From Archivesica marissinica (Eukaryota; Mollusca; Bivalvia; Venerida; Vesicomyidae), in NCBI GenBank assembly GCA_014843695.1, contig CM026386.1:19397973-19461972 (forward strand): a DNA stretch of 64,000 bases, in the 5' to 3' direction. Made by a program: the position numbers and the translations under genes. Positions 24,979 through 39,900 of the stretch are shown here, in pieces. The first letter of the stretch is position 1. Each line of letters starts with the position of its first letter. The notes under the pieces are model-generated. The model saw nothing but the letters and a program-made list of their open reading frames with translations, was not told the origin of the DNA and searched no databases.

Positions 24979-27900
24979 CTGAAATACAAACAAGGACCCA
25001 TTAAAATCTGAAAATACAAACAAGGACCCATTAAGTCTGGAATATACAAACAAGGACCCATTAAGTCTGGAATATACAAACAAGGATCCATTAAGAGTGG
25101 AATATACAAACAAGGACCCATTAAGTCTAAAACAAACAAAACCAAAATACAAACAAGGACATTAAGTCGGAATATACAAACAAGGACCCATAAGTCGGAA
25201 TATACAAACAAGGACATTGGAATATACAAACAAGGAAGCAATACTGGAATATACAAACAAGGATGCATTAACAGGAATATACAAACAAGGACCCATTAAC
25301 TGGAATATACAAACAAGGACCCATTAAGTCAAACAAAACAAACAAGGCATACTGGAATATACAAACAAGGACCCATTAAGTCAAAACAACAAACAACGGA
25401 ATATACAAACAAGGATGCATTAAGTCAGGAATATACAAACAAGGACCCATTAAGTCTGGAATATACAAACAAGGACCCATTAAGTCGGAATATACAAACA
25501 AGGACAAACAATATACAAACAAGGACCAAAAACAAACAAACAAATACAAACAAGGACATTAAGTCCATTAAGCGGAATATACAAACAAGGAAGCAATACT
25601 GGAAATACAAACAAGGAAGCAATACAAAACAAACAAACATCTGGAATATACAAACAAGGACCCATTAAGTCTGGAATATACAAACAAGGACCCATTAAGT
25701 CAGGAATATACAAACAAGGACATTAAGTCAGGAATATACAAACAAGGAAGCAATACTGGAATATACAAACAAGGACCCATTAAGTCGGAATATACAAACA
25801 AGGAAGCAATACTGGAATATACAAACAAGGAAGCAATACTGGAATATACAAACAAGGACCCATTAAGTCTGGAATATACAAACAAGGAAGCAATACTGGA
25901 ATATACAAACAAGGAAGCAATACTGGAATATACAAACAAGGAAGCATTAAGCTGGAATATACAAACAAGGAAGCAATACTGGAATATACAAACAAGGACC
26001 CATTAAGTCTGGAATATACAAACAAGGAAGCAATACTGGAATATACAAACAAGGACCCATTAAGTCTGGAATATACAAACAAGGAAGCAATACTGGAATA
26101 TACAAACAAGGAGTCTGGAATATACAAACAAGGACCATTAATCTGGAATATACAAACAAGGACCCATTAAGTCTGGAATATACAAACAAGGAAGCAATAC
26201 TGGAATATACAAACAAGGAAGCAATACTGGAATATACAAACAAGGACCCATTAACTGGAATATACAAACAAGGACCCATTAAGTCTGGAATATACAAACA
26301 AGGAAGCAATACTGGAATATACAAACAAGGAAGCAATACTGGAATATACAAACAAGGACCCATTAAGTCTGGAATATACAAACAAGGACCCATTAAGTCT
26401 GGAATATACAAACAAGGACCCATTAAGTGGAATATACAAACAAGGAAGCAATACTGGAATATACAAACAAGGAAGCAATACTGGAATATACAAACAAGGA
26501 AGCAATACTGGAATATACAAACAAGGAAGCAATACTGGAATATACAAACAAGGAAGCAATACTGGAATATACAAACAAGGACCCATTAAGTCTGGAATAT
26601 ACAAACAAGGAAGCAATACTGGAATATACAAACAAGGACCCATTAAGTCTGGAATATACAAACAAGGAAGCAATACTGGAATATACAAACAAGGAACCAA
26701 TACTGGAATATACAAACAAGGACCCATTAACTGGAATATACAAACAAGGACCCATTAAGTCTGGAATATACAAACAAGGAAGCAATACTGGAATATACAA
26801 ACAAGGACCCATTAAGTCTGGAATATACAAACAAGGAAGCAATACTGGAATATACAAACAAGGACCCATTAAGTCAGGAATATACAAACAAGGAAGCAAT
26901 ACTGGAATATACAAACAAGGACCCATTAAGTCAGGAATATACAAATAAGACAGCAATACTGGAATATACAAACAAGGACCCATTAAGTCTGGAATATACA
27001 AACAAGGAAGCAATACTGGAATATACAAACAAGGAAGCAATACTGGAATATACAAACAAGGACCCATTAAGTCAGGAATATACAAACAAGGAAGCAATAC
27101 TGGAATATACAAACAAGGACCCATTAAGTCAGGAATATACAAACAAGGAAGCAATACTGGAATATACAAACAAGGACCCATTAAGTCAGGAATATACAAA
27201 CAAGGAAGCAATACTGGAATATACAAACAAGGACCCATTAAGTCTGGAAAATACAAACAAGGAGGCAATACTGGAATATACAAACAAGGAAGCAATACTG
27301 GAATATACAAACAAGGACCCATTAAGTCTGGAATATACAAACAAGGACCCATTAAGTCAGGAATATACAAACAAGGAAGCAATACTGGAATATACAAACA
27401 AGGATGCATTAAGTCAGGAATATACAAACAAGGACCCATTAAGTCTGGAATATACAAACAAGGACCCATTAAGTCTGGAATATACAAACAAGGACCCATT
27501 AAGTCTGGAATATACAAACAAGGACCCATTAAGTCTGGAATATACAAACAAGGACCCATTAAGTCAGGAATATACAAACAAGGAAGCAATACTGGAATAT
27601 ACAAACAAGGATGCATTAAGTCAGGAGTATACAAACAAGGACCCATTAAGTCTGGAATATACAAACAAGGACCCATTAAGTCAGGAATATACAAACAAGG
27701 ATGCATTAAGTCAGGAATATACAAACAAGGACCCATTAAGTCTGGAATATACAAACAAGGACCCATTAAGTCAGAAATATACAAACAAGGAAGCAATACT
27801 GGAATATACAAACAAGGAAGCAATACTGGAATATACAAACAAGGAAGCAATACTGGAATATACAAACAAGGACACATTAAGTCAGGAATATACAAACAAG

Positions 27901-30900
27901 GAAGCAATACTGGAATATACAAACAAGGACCCATTAAGTCAGGAATATACAAACAAGGAAGCAATACTGGAATATACAAACAAGGACCCATTAAGTCAGG
28001 AATATACAAACAAGGAAGCAATACTGGAATATACAAACAAGGAAGCAATACTGGAATATACAAACAAGGAAGCAATACTGGAATATACAAACAAGGACCC
28101 ATTAAGTCTGGAATATACAAACAAGGACCCATTAAGTCTGGAATATACAAACAAGGACCCATTAAGTCAGGAATATACAAACAAGGAAGCAATACTGGAA
28201 TATACAAACAAGGACCCATTAAGTCAGGAATATACAAACAAGGAAGCAATACTGGAATATACAAACAAGGAAGCAATACTGGAATATACAAACAAGGACC
28301 CATTAAGTCTGGAATATACAAACAAGGACCCATTAAGTCTGGAATATACAAACAAGGAAGCAATACTGGAATATACAAACAAGGAAGCAATACTGGAATA
28401 TACAAACAAGGACCCATTAAGTCTGGAATATACAAACAAGGACCCATTAAGTCTGGAATATACAAACAAGGACCCATTAAGTCAGGAATATACAAACAAG
28501 GAAGCAATACTGGAATATACAAACAAGGACCCATTAAGTCTGGAATATACAAACAAGGAAGCAATACTGGAATATACAAACAAGGACCCATTAAGTCAGG
28601 AATATACTAACAAGGAAGCAATACTGGAATATACAAACAAGGACCCATTAAGTCAGGAATATACAAACAAGGAAGCAATACTGGAATATACAAACAAGGA
28701 CCCATTAAGTCTGGAATATACAAACAAGGAAGCAATACTGGAATATACAAACAAGGAAGCAATACTGGAATATACAAACAAGGACCCATTAAGTCTGGAA
28801 TATACAAACAAGGACCCATTAAGTCTGGAATATACAAACAAGGACCCATTAAATCTGGAATATACAAACAAGGACCCATTAAGTCTGGAATATACAAACA
28901 AGGACCCATTAAGTCTGGAATATACAAACAAGGAAGCAATACTGGAATATACAAACAAGGAAGCAATACTGGAATATACAAACAAGGACCCATTAAGTCT
29001 GGAATATACAAACAAGGACCCATTAAGTCTGGAATATACAAACAAGGACCCATTAAGTCAGGAATATATAAACAAGGAAGCAATACTAGAATATACAAAC
29101 AAGGACCCATTAAGTCTGGAATATACAAACAAGGAAGCAATACTGGAATATACAAACAAGGAAGCAATACTGGAATATACAAACAAGGACCCATTAAGTC
29201 TGGAATATACAAACAAGGAAGCAATACTGGAATATACAAACAAGGACCCATTAAGTCTGGAATATACAAACAAGGAAGCAATACTAGAATATACAAACAA
29301 GGAAGCAATACTAGAATATACAAACAAGGAAGCAATACTGGAATATACAAACAAGGACCCATTAAGTCTGGAATATACAAACAAGGAAGCAATACTGGAA
29401 TATACAAACAAGGACCCATTAAGTCAGGAATATACAAACAAGGACCCATTAAGTCTGGAATATACAAACAAGGAAGCAATACTGGAATATACAAACAAGG
29501 ACCCATTAAGTCTGGAATATACAAACAAGGAAGCAATACTGGAATATACAAACAAGGAAGCAATACTGGAATATACAAATAAGGACCCATTAAGTCTGGA
29601 ATATACAAACAAGGAAGAAATACTGGAATATACAAACAAGGACCCATTAAGTCAGGAATATACAAACAAGGACCCATTAAGTCTGGAATATACAAACAAG
29701 GACCCATTAAGTCTGGAATATACAAACAAGGAAGCAATACTGGAATATACAAACAAGGAAGCAATACTGGAATATACAAACAAGGAAGCAATACTGGAAT
29801 ATACAAACAAGGAAGCAATACTGGAATATACAAACAAGGAAGCAATACTGGAATATACAAACAAGGAAGCAATACTGGAATATACAAACAAGGACCCATT
29901 AAGTCTGGAATATACAAACAAGGAAGCAATACTGGAATATACAAACAAGGACCCATTAAGTCTGGAATATACAAACAAGGACCCATTAAGTCTGGAATAT
30001 ACAAACAAGGACCCATTAAGTCTGGAATATACAAACAAGGAATCAATACTGGAATATACAAACAAGGACCCATTAAGTCTGGAATATACAAACAAGGAAG
30101 CAATACTGGAATATACAAACAAGGACCCATTAAGTCAGGAATATACAAACAAGGAAGCAATACTGGAATATACAAACAAGGACCCATTAAGTCAGGAATA
30201 TACAAATAAGGAAGCAATACTGGAATATACAAACAAGGACCCATTAAGTCTGGAATATACAAACAAGGAAGCAATACTGGAATATACAAACAAGGAAGCA
30301 ATACTGGAATATACAAACAAGGACCCATTAAGTCAGGAATATACAAACAAGGAAGCAATACTGGAATATACAAACAAGGACCCATTAAGTCAGGAATATA
30401 CAAACAAGGAAGCAATACTGGAATATACAAACAAGGACCCATTAAGTCAGGAATATACAAACAAGGAAGCAATACTGGAATATACAAACAAGGACCCATT
30501 AAGTCTGGAAAATACAAACAAGGAGGCAATACTGGAATATACAAACAAGGAACCATTAACTGGAATATACAAACAAGGACCCATTAAGTCTGGAATATAC
30601 AAACAAGGACCCATTAAGTCTGGAATATACAAACAAGGAAGCAATAAGTCTGGAATATACAAACAAGGACCCATTAAGTCTGGAATATACAAACAAGGAC
30701 CCATTAAGTCTGGAATATACAAACAAGGACCCATTAAGTCTGGAATATACAAACAAGGACCCATTAAGTCTGGAATATACAAACAAGGACCCATTAAGTC
30801 TGGAATATACAAACAAGGACCCATTAAGTCAGGAATATACAAACAAGGAAGCAATACTGGAATATACAAACAAGGATGCATTAAGTCAGGAGTATACAAA

Positions 30901-33900
30901 CAAGGACCCATTAAGTCTGGAATATACAAACAAGGACCCATTAAGTCAGGAATATACAAACAAGGATGCATTAAGTCAGGAATATACAAACAAGGACCCA
31001 TTAAGTCTGGAATATACAAACAAGGACCCATTAAGTCAGAAATATACAAACAAGGAAGCAATACTGGAATATACAAACAAGGAAGCAATACTGGAATATA
31101 CAAACAAGGAAGCAATACTGGAATATACAAACAAGGACGCATTAAGTCAGGAATATACAAACAAGGAAGCAATACTGGAATATACAAACAAGGACCCATT
31201 AAGTCAGGAATATACAAACAAGGAAGCAATACTGGAATATACAAACAAGGACCCATTAAGTCAGGAATATACAAACAAGGAAGCAATACTGGAATATACA
31301 AACAAGGACCCATTAAGTCTGGAATATACAAACAAGGACCCATTAAGTCTGGAATATACAAACAAGGACCCATTAAGTCAGGAATATACAAACAAGGAAG
31401 CAATACTGGAATATACAAACAAGGACCCATTAAGTCAGGAATATACAAACAAGGAAGCAATACTGGAATATACAAACAAGGAAGCAATACTGGAATATAC
31501 AAACAAGGAACCATTAAGTCTGGAATATACAAACAAGGACCCATTAAGTCTGGAATATACAAACAAGGAAGCAATACTGGAATATACAAACAAGGAAGCA
31601 ATACTGGAATATACAAACAAGGACCCATTAAGTCTGGAATATACAAACAAGGACCCATTAAGTCTGGAATATACAAACAAGGAAGCAATACTGGAATATA
31701 CAAACAAGGAAGCAATACTGGAATATACAAACAAGGACCCATTAAGTCAGGAATATACAAACAAGGAAGCAATACTGGAATATACAAACAAGGAATTAAT
31801 ACTGGAATATACAAACAAGGAAGCAATACTGGAATATACAAACAAGGACCCATTAAGTCAGGAATATACAAACAAGGAAGCAATACTGGAATATACAAAC
31901 AAGGACCCATTAAGTCTGGAATATACAAACAAGGAAGCAATACTGGAATATACAAACAAGGACCCATTAAGTCTGGAATATACAAACAAGGAAGCAATAC
32001 TGGAATATACAAACAAGGACCCATTAAGTCTGGAATATACAAACAAGGAAGCAATACTGGAATATACAAACAAGGACCCATTAAGTCTGGAATATACAAA
32101 CAAGGAAGCAATACTGGAATATACAAACAAGGAAGCAATACTGGAATATACAAACAAGGACCCATTAAGTCAGGAATATACAAACAAGGAAGCAATACTG
32201 GAATATACAAACAAGGACCCATTAAGTCTGGAATATACAAACAAGGAAGCAATACTGGAATATACAAACAAGGACCCATTAAGTCAGGAATATACAAACA
32301 AGGAAGCAATACTGGAATATACAAACAAGGACCCATTAAGTCAGGAATATACAAACAAGGAAGCAATACTGGAATATACAAACAAGGACCCATTAAGTCT
32401 GGAATATACAAACAAGGAAGCAATACTGGAATATACAAACAAGGAAGCAATACTGGAATATACAAACAAGGACCCATTAAGTCTGGAATATACAAACAAG
32501 GACCCATTAAGTCTGGAATATACAAACAAGGACCCATTAAGTCTGGAATATACAAACAAGGACCCATTAAGTCTGGAATATACAAACAAGGACCCATACT
32601 TGGAATATACAAACAAGGACGCAATACTGGAATATACAAACAAGGAAGCAATACTGGAATATACAAACAAGGACCCATTAAGTCTGGAATATACAAACAA
32701 GGACCCATTAAGTCTGGAATATACAAACAAGGACCCATTAAGTCAGGAATATAAAAACAAGGAAGCAATACTGGAATATACAAACAAGGACCCATTAAGT
32801 CTGGAATATACAAACAAGGAAGCAATACTGGAATATACAAACAAGGAAGCAATACTGGAATATACAAACAAGGACCCATTAAGTCTGGAATATACAAACA
32901 AGGAAGCAATACTGGAATATACCAACAAGGAAGCAATACTGGAATATACAAACAAGGACCCATTAAGTCTGGAATATTCAAACAAGGAAGCAATACTGGA
33001 ATATACAAACAAGGAAGCAATACTGGAATATACAAACAAGGATCCATTAAGTCTGGAATATACAAACAAGGAACCATTAAGTCAGGAATATACAAACAAG
33101 GACCCATTAAGTCTGGAATATACAAACAAGGATCCATTAAGACTGGAATATACAAACAAGGACCTAGTAAGTCTGGAATATACAAACAAGGATCCATTAA
33201 GACTGGAATATACAAACAAGGACCCATTAAGACTGGAATATACAAACAAGGACCCATTAAGACTGGAATATACAAACAAGGACCAATTAAGTCTGGAATA
33301 TACAAACAAGGAATCAAGACTGGAATATAAAAACAAGGATGCATTAAGTCTGGAATATACAAACAAGGACCCATTAAGTCAGGAATATACAAACAAGGAA
33401 GCAATACTGGAATATACAAACAAGGACCCATTAAGTCAGGAATATACAAACAAGGACCCATTAAGTCTGGAATATACAAACAAGGAAGCAATACTGGAAT
33501 ATACAAACAAGGAAGCAATACTGGAATATACAAACAAGGACCAATTAAGTCTGGAATATACAAACAAGGAAGCAATACTGGAATATACAAACAAGGACCC
33601 ATTAAGTCTGGAATATACAAACAAGGAAGCAATACTGGAATATACAAACAAGGAAGCAATACTGGAATATACAAACAAGAACCCATTAAGTCTGGAATAT
33701 ACAAACAAGGAAGCAATACTGGAATATACAACCAAGGACCCATTAAGTCAGGAATATACAAACAAGGAAGCAATACTGGAATATACAAACAAGGAAGCAA
33801 TACTGGAATATACAAACAAGGAAGCAATACTGGAATATACAAACAAGGACCCATTAAGTCAGGAATATACAAACAAGGAAGCAATACTGGAATATACAAA

Positions 33901-36900
33901 CAAGGAAGCAATACTGGAATATACAAACAAGGACCCATTAAGTCTGGAATATACAAACAAGGATGCATTAAGTCAGGAATATACAAACAATGAAGCAATA
34001 CTGGAATATACAAACAAGGACCCATTAAGTCAGGAATATACAAACAAGGAAGCAATACTGGAATATACAAACAAGGACCCATTAAGTCTGGAATATACAA
34101 ACAAGGATGCATTAAGTCAGGAATATACAAACAAGGAAGCAATACTGGAATATACAAACAAGGACCCATTAAGTCAGGAATATACAAACAGGGAAGCAAT
34201 ACTGGAATATACAAACAAGGACCCATTAAGTCTGGAATATACAAACAAGGACCCATTAAGTCTGGAATATACAAACAAGGACCCATTAAGTCTGGAATAT
34301 ACAAACAAGGAAGCAATACTGGAATATACAAACAAGGACCCATTAAGTCTGGAATATACAAACAAGGAAGCAATACTGGAATATACAAACAAGGAAGCAA
34401 TACTGGAATATACAACAAGGACCAATTAAGTCTGGAATATACAAACAAGGAAGCAATACTGGAATATACAAACAAGGACCCATTAAGTCTGGAATATACA
34501 AACAAGGACCCATTAAGTCTGGAATATACAAACAAGGACCCATTAAGTCAGGAATATACAAACAAGGAAGCAATACTGGAATATACAAACAAGGACCCAT
34601 TAAGTCTGGAATATACAAACAAGGAAGCAATACTGGAATATACAAACAAGGAAGCAATACTGGAATATACAAACAAGGACCCATTAAGTCAGGAATATAC
34701 AAACAAGGAAGCAATACTGGAATATACAAACAAGGACCCATTAAGTCAGGAATATACAAACAAGGAAGCAATACTAGAATATACAAACAAGGAAGCAATA
34801 ATGGAATATACAAACAAGGACCCATTAAGTCTGGAATATACAAACAAGGACCCATTAAGTCTGGAATATACAAACAAGGATCCATTAAGACTGGAATATA
34901 CAAACAAGGACCTAGTAAGTCTAGAATATACAAACAAGGACCCATTAAGTCTGGAATATACAAACAAGGATCCATTAAGACTGGAATATACAAACAAGGA
35001 CCTAGTAAGTCTGGAATATACAAACAAGGACCCATTAAGACTGGAATATACAAACAAGGACCCATTAAGACTGGAATATACAAACAAGGACCCATTAAGT
35101 CTAGAATATACAAACAAGGACCCATTAAGTCTGGAATATACAAACAAAGACCTATTAAGACTGGAATATACAAACAAGGACCCATTAAGTCTGGAATATA
35201 CAAAAAGGATCCATTAAGACTGGAATATACAAACAAGGACCCATTAAGTCTAGAATATACAAACAAGGATGCAAGACTGGAATATACAAACAAGGACCCA
35301 TTAAGTCTGGAATATACAAACAAGGACCCATTAAGACTGGAATATACAAACAAGGACCCATTAAGACTGGAATATACAAACAAGGACCCATTAAGTCTGG
35401 AATATACAAACAAGGACCCATTAAGTCTGGAATATACAAACAAGGAAGCAATACTGGAATATACAAACAAGGACCCATTAAGTCTGGAATATACAAACAA
35501 GGAAGCAATACTGGAATATAAAACAAGGAAGCAATACTGGAATATACAAACAAGGAACCATTAAGTCTGGAATATACAAACAAGGAAGCAATACTGGAAT
35601 ATACAAACAAGGATGCATTAAGTCTGGAATATACAAACAAGGACCCATTAAGTCAGGAATATACAAACAAGGAAGCAATACTGGAATATACAAACAAGGA
35701 TGCATTAAGTCTGGAATATACAAACAAGGACCCATTAAGTCTGGAATATACAAACAAGGACCCATTAAGTCAGGAATATACAAACAAGGACCCATTAAGT
35801 CTGGAATATACAAACAAGGAAGCAATACTGGAATATACAAACAAGGACCCATTAAGTCTGGAATATACAAACAAGGAAAAAAAACAAAAGCAATACTGGA
35901 ATATACAAACAAGGACCCATTAAGTCTGGAATATACAAACAAGGAAGCAATACTGGAATATACAAACAAGGAAGCAATACTGGAATATACAAACAAGGAA
36001 GCAATACTGGAATATACAAACAAGGATCCATTAAGTCTGGAATATACAAACAAGGAACCATTAAGTCAGGAATATACAAACAAGGACCCATTAAGTCTGG
36101 AATATACAAACAAGGATCCATTAAGACTGGAATATACAAACAAGGACCTAGTAAGTCTGGAATATACAAACAAGGATCCATTAAGACTGGAATATACAAA
36201 CAAGGACCTAGTAAGTCTGGAATATACAAACAAGGACCCATTAAGACTGGAATATACAAACAAGGACCCATTAAGACTGGAATATACAAACAAGGACCCA
36301 TTAAGTCTGGAATATACAAACAAGGAATCAAGACTGGAATATAAAAACAAGGATGCATTAAGTCTGGAATATACAAACAAGGTCCCATTAAGTCTGGAAT
36401 ATACAAACAAGGACCTAGTAAGTCTGGAATATACAAACAAGGACCCATTAAGTCTGGAATATACAAACAAGGACCTAGTAAGTCTGGAATATACAAACAA
36501 GGACCCATTAAGTCTGGAATATACAAACAAGGACCCATTAAGTCTGGAATATACAAACAAGGAACAATACTGGAATATACAAACAAGGATGCATTAAGTC
36601 TGGAATATACAAACAAGGACCCATTAAGTCTGGAATATACAAACAAGGAAGCAATACTGGAATATACAAACAAGGACCCATTAAGTCTGGAATATACAAA
36701 CAAGGACCCATTAAGTCTGGAATATACAAACAAGGACCCATTAAGTCTGGAATATACAAACAAGGACCCATTAAGTCTGGAATATACAAACAAGGACCCA
36801 TTAAGTCTGGAATATACAAACAAGGACCCATTAAGTCTGGAATATACAAACAAGGAAGCAATACTGGAATATACAAACAAGGACCCATTAAGTCAGGAAT

Positions 36901-39900
36901 ATACAAACAAGGAAGCAATACTGGAATATACAAACAAGGACCCATTAAGTCAGGAATATACAAACAAGGAAGCAATACTGGAATATACAAACAAGGAAGC
37001 AATACTGGAATATACAAACAAGGACCCATTAAGTCTGGAATATACAAACAAGGACCCATTAAGTCTGGAATATACAAACAAGGAAGCAATACTGGAATAT
37101 ACAAACAAGGAAGCAATACTGGAATATACAAACAAGGACCCATTAAGTCTGGAATATACAAACAAGGACCCATTAAGTCTGGAATATACAAACAAGGACC
37201 CATTAAGTCTGGAATATACAAACAAGGACCCATTAAGTCTGGAATATACAAACAAGGACCCATTAAGTCAGGAATATACAAACAAGGAAGCAATACTGGA
37301 ATATACAAACAAGGACGCATTAAGTCAGGAATATACAAACAAGGACCCATTAAGTCTGGAATATACAAACAAGGACCCATTAAGTCAGGAATATACAAAC
37401 AAGGAAGCATTAAGTCTGGAATATACAAACAAGGACCCATTAAGTCTGGAATATACAAACAAGGACCCATTAAGTCAGAAATATACAAACAAGGAAGCAA
37501 TACTGGAATATACAAACAAGGAAGCAATACTGGAATATACAAACAAGGAAGCAATACTGGAATATACAAACAAGGACCCATTAAGTCAGGAATATACAAA
37601 CAAGGAAGCAATACTGGAATATACAAACAAGGACCCATTAAGTCAGGAATATACAAACAAGGAAGCAATACTGGAATATACAAACAAGGACCCATTAAGT
37701 CAGGAATATACAAACAAGGAAGCAATACTGGAATATACAAACAAGGAAGCAATACTGGAATATACAAACAAGGAAGCAATACTGGAATATACAAACAAGG
37801 ACCCATTAAGTCTGGAATATACAAACAAGGACCCATTAAGTCTGGAATATACAAACAAGGACCCATTAAGTCAGGAATATACAAACAAGGAAGCAATACT
37901 GGAATATACAAACAAGGACCCATTAAGTCAGGAATATACAAACAAGGAAGCAATACTGGAATATACAAACAAGGAAGCAATACTGGAATATACAAACAAG
38001 GACCCATTAAGTCTGGAATATACAAACAAGGACCCATTAAGTCTGGAATATACAAACAAGGAAGCAATACTGGAATATACAAACAAGGAAGCAATACTGG
38101 AATATACAAACAAGGACCCATTAAGTCTGGAATATACAAACAAGGACCCATTAAGTCTGGAATATACAAACAAGGACCCATTAAGTCAGGAATATACAAA
38201 CAAGGAAGCAATACTGGAATATACAAACAAGGACCCATTAAGTCTGGAATATACAAACAAGGAAGCAATACTGGAATATACAAACAAGGACCCATTAAGT
38301 CAGGAATATACAAACAAGGAAGCAATACTGGAATATACAAACAAGGACCCATTAAGTCAGGAATATACAAACAAGGAAGCAATACTGGAATATACAAACA
38401 AGGACCCATTAAGTCTGGAATATACAAACAAGGAAGCAATACTGGAATATACAAACAAGGAAGCAATACTGGAATATACAAACAAGGACCCATTAAGTCT
38501 GGAATATACAAACAAGGACCCATTAAGTCTGGAATATACAAACAAGGACCCATTAAGTCTGGAATATACAAACAAGGACCCATTAAGTCTGGAATATACA
38601 AACAAGGACCCATTAAGTCTGGAATATACAAACAAGGAAGCAATACTGGAATATACAAACAAGGAAGCAATACTGGAATATACAAACAAGGACCCATTAA
38701 GTCTGGAATATACAAACAAGGACCCATTAAGTCTGGAATATACAAACAAGGACCCATTAAGTCAGGAATATACAAACAAGGAAGCAATACTGGAATATAC
38801 AAACAAGGACCCATTAAGTCTGGAATATACAAACAAGGAAGCAATACTGGAATATACAAACAAGGAAGCAATACTGGAATATACAAACAAGGACCCATTA
38901 AGTCTGGAATATACAAACAAGGAAGCAATACTGGAATATACAAACAAGGACCCATTAACTGGAATATACAAACAAGGACCCATTAAGTCTGGAATATACA
39001 AACAAGGAAGCAATACTGGAATATACAAACAAGGAAGCAATACTGGAATATACAAACAAGGACCCATTAACTGGAATATACAAACAAGGAAGCAATACTG
39101 GAATATACAAACAAGGACCCATTAAGTCTGGAATATACAAACAAGGACCCATTAAGTCTGGAATATACAAACAAGGAACCAATACTGGAATATACAAACA
39201 AGGACCCATTAAGTCTGGAAATACAAACAAAAAAACTGGAATATACAAACAAGGAAGCAATACTGGAATATACAAACAAGGACCCATTAAGTCTGGAATA
39301 TACAAACAAGGAAGCAATACTGGAATATACAAACAAGGACCATTAAGTCAGGAATATACAAACAAGGACCCATAAGTCTGGAATATACAAACAAGGACCC
39401 ATTAAGACTGGAATATACAAACAAGGAACCAATACTGGAATATACAAACAAGGAAGCAATACTGGAATATACAAACAAGGAAGCAAATACTGGAATATAC
39501 AAACAAGGAAGCAATACTGGAATATACAAACAAGGACCCATTAAGTCTGGAATATACAAACAAGGAAGCAATACTGGAATATACAAACAAGGACCCATTA
39601 AGTCAGGAATATACAAACAAGGACCCATTAAGTCTGGAATATACAAACAAGGACCCATTAAGTCTGGAATATACAAACAAGGAAGCAATACTGGAATATA
39701 CAAACAAGGAAGCAATACTGGAATATACAAACAAGGAAGCAATACTGGAATATACAAACAAGGAAGCAATACTGGAATATACAAACAAGGAAGCAATACT
39801 GGAATATACAAACAAGGAAGCAATACTGGAATATACAAACAAGGACCCATTAAGTCTGGAATATACAAACAAGGAAGCAATACTGGAATATACAAACAAG

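Noticed and set aside
26423..34535. Very long open frames (649 to 1362 codons) encoding PCLYIPDLMG-type repeats
   Set aside because: They are the 27/30-bp minisatellite read in frame. Several frames on both strands are open at once, there is no non-repeat domain, and the whole array lies in an intron.
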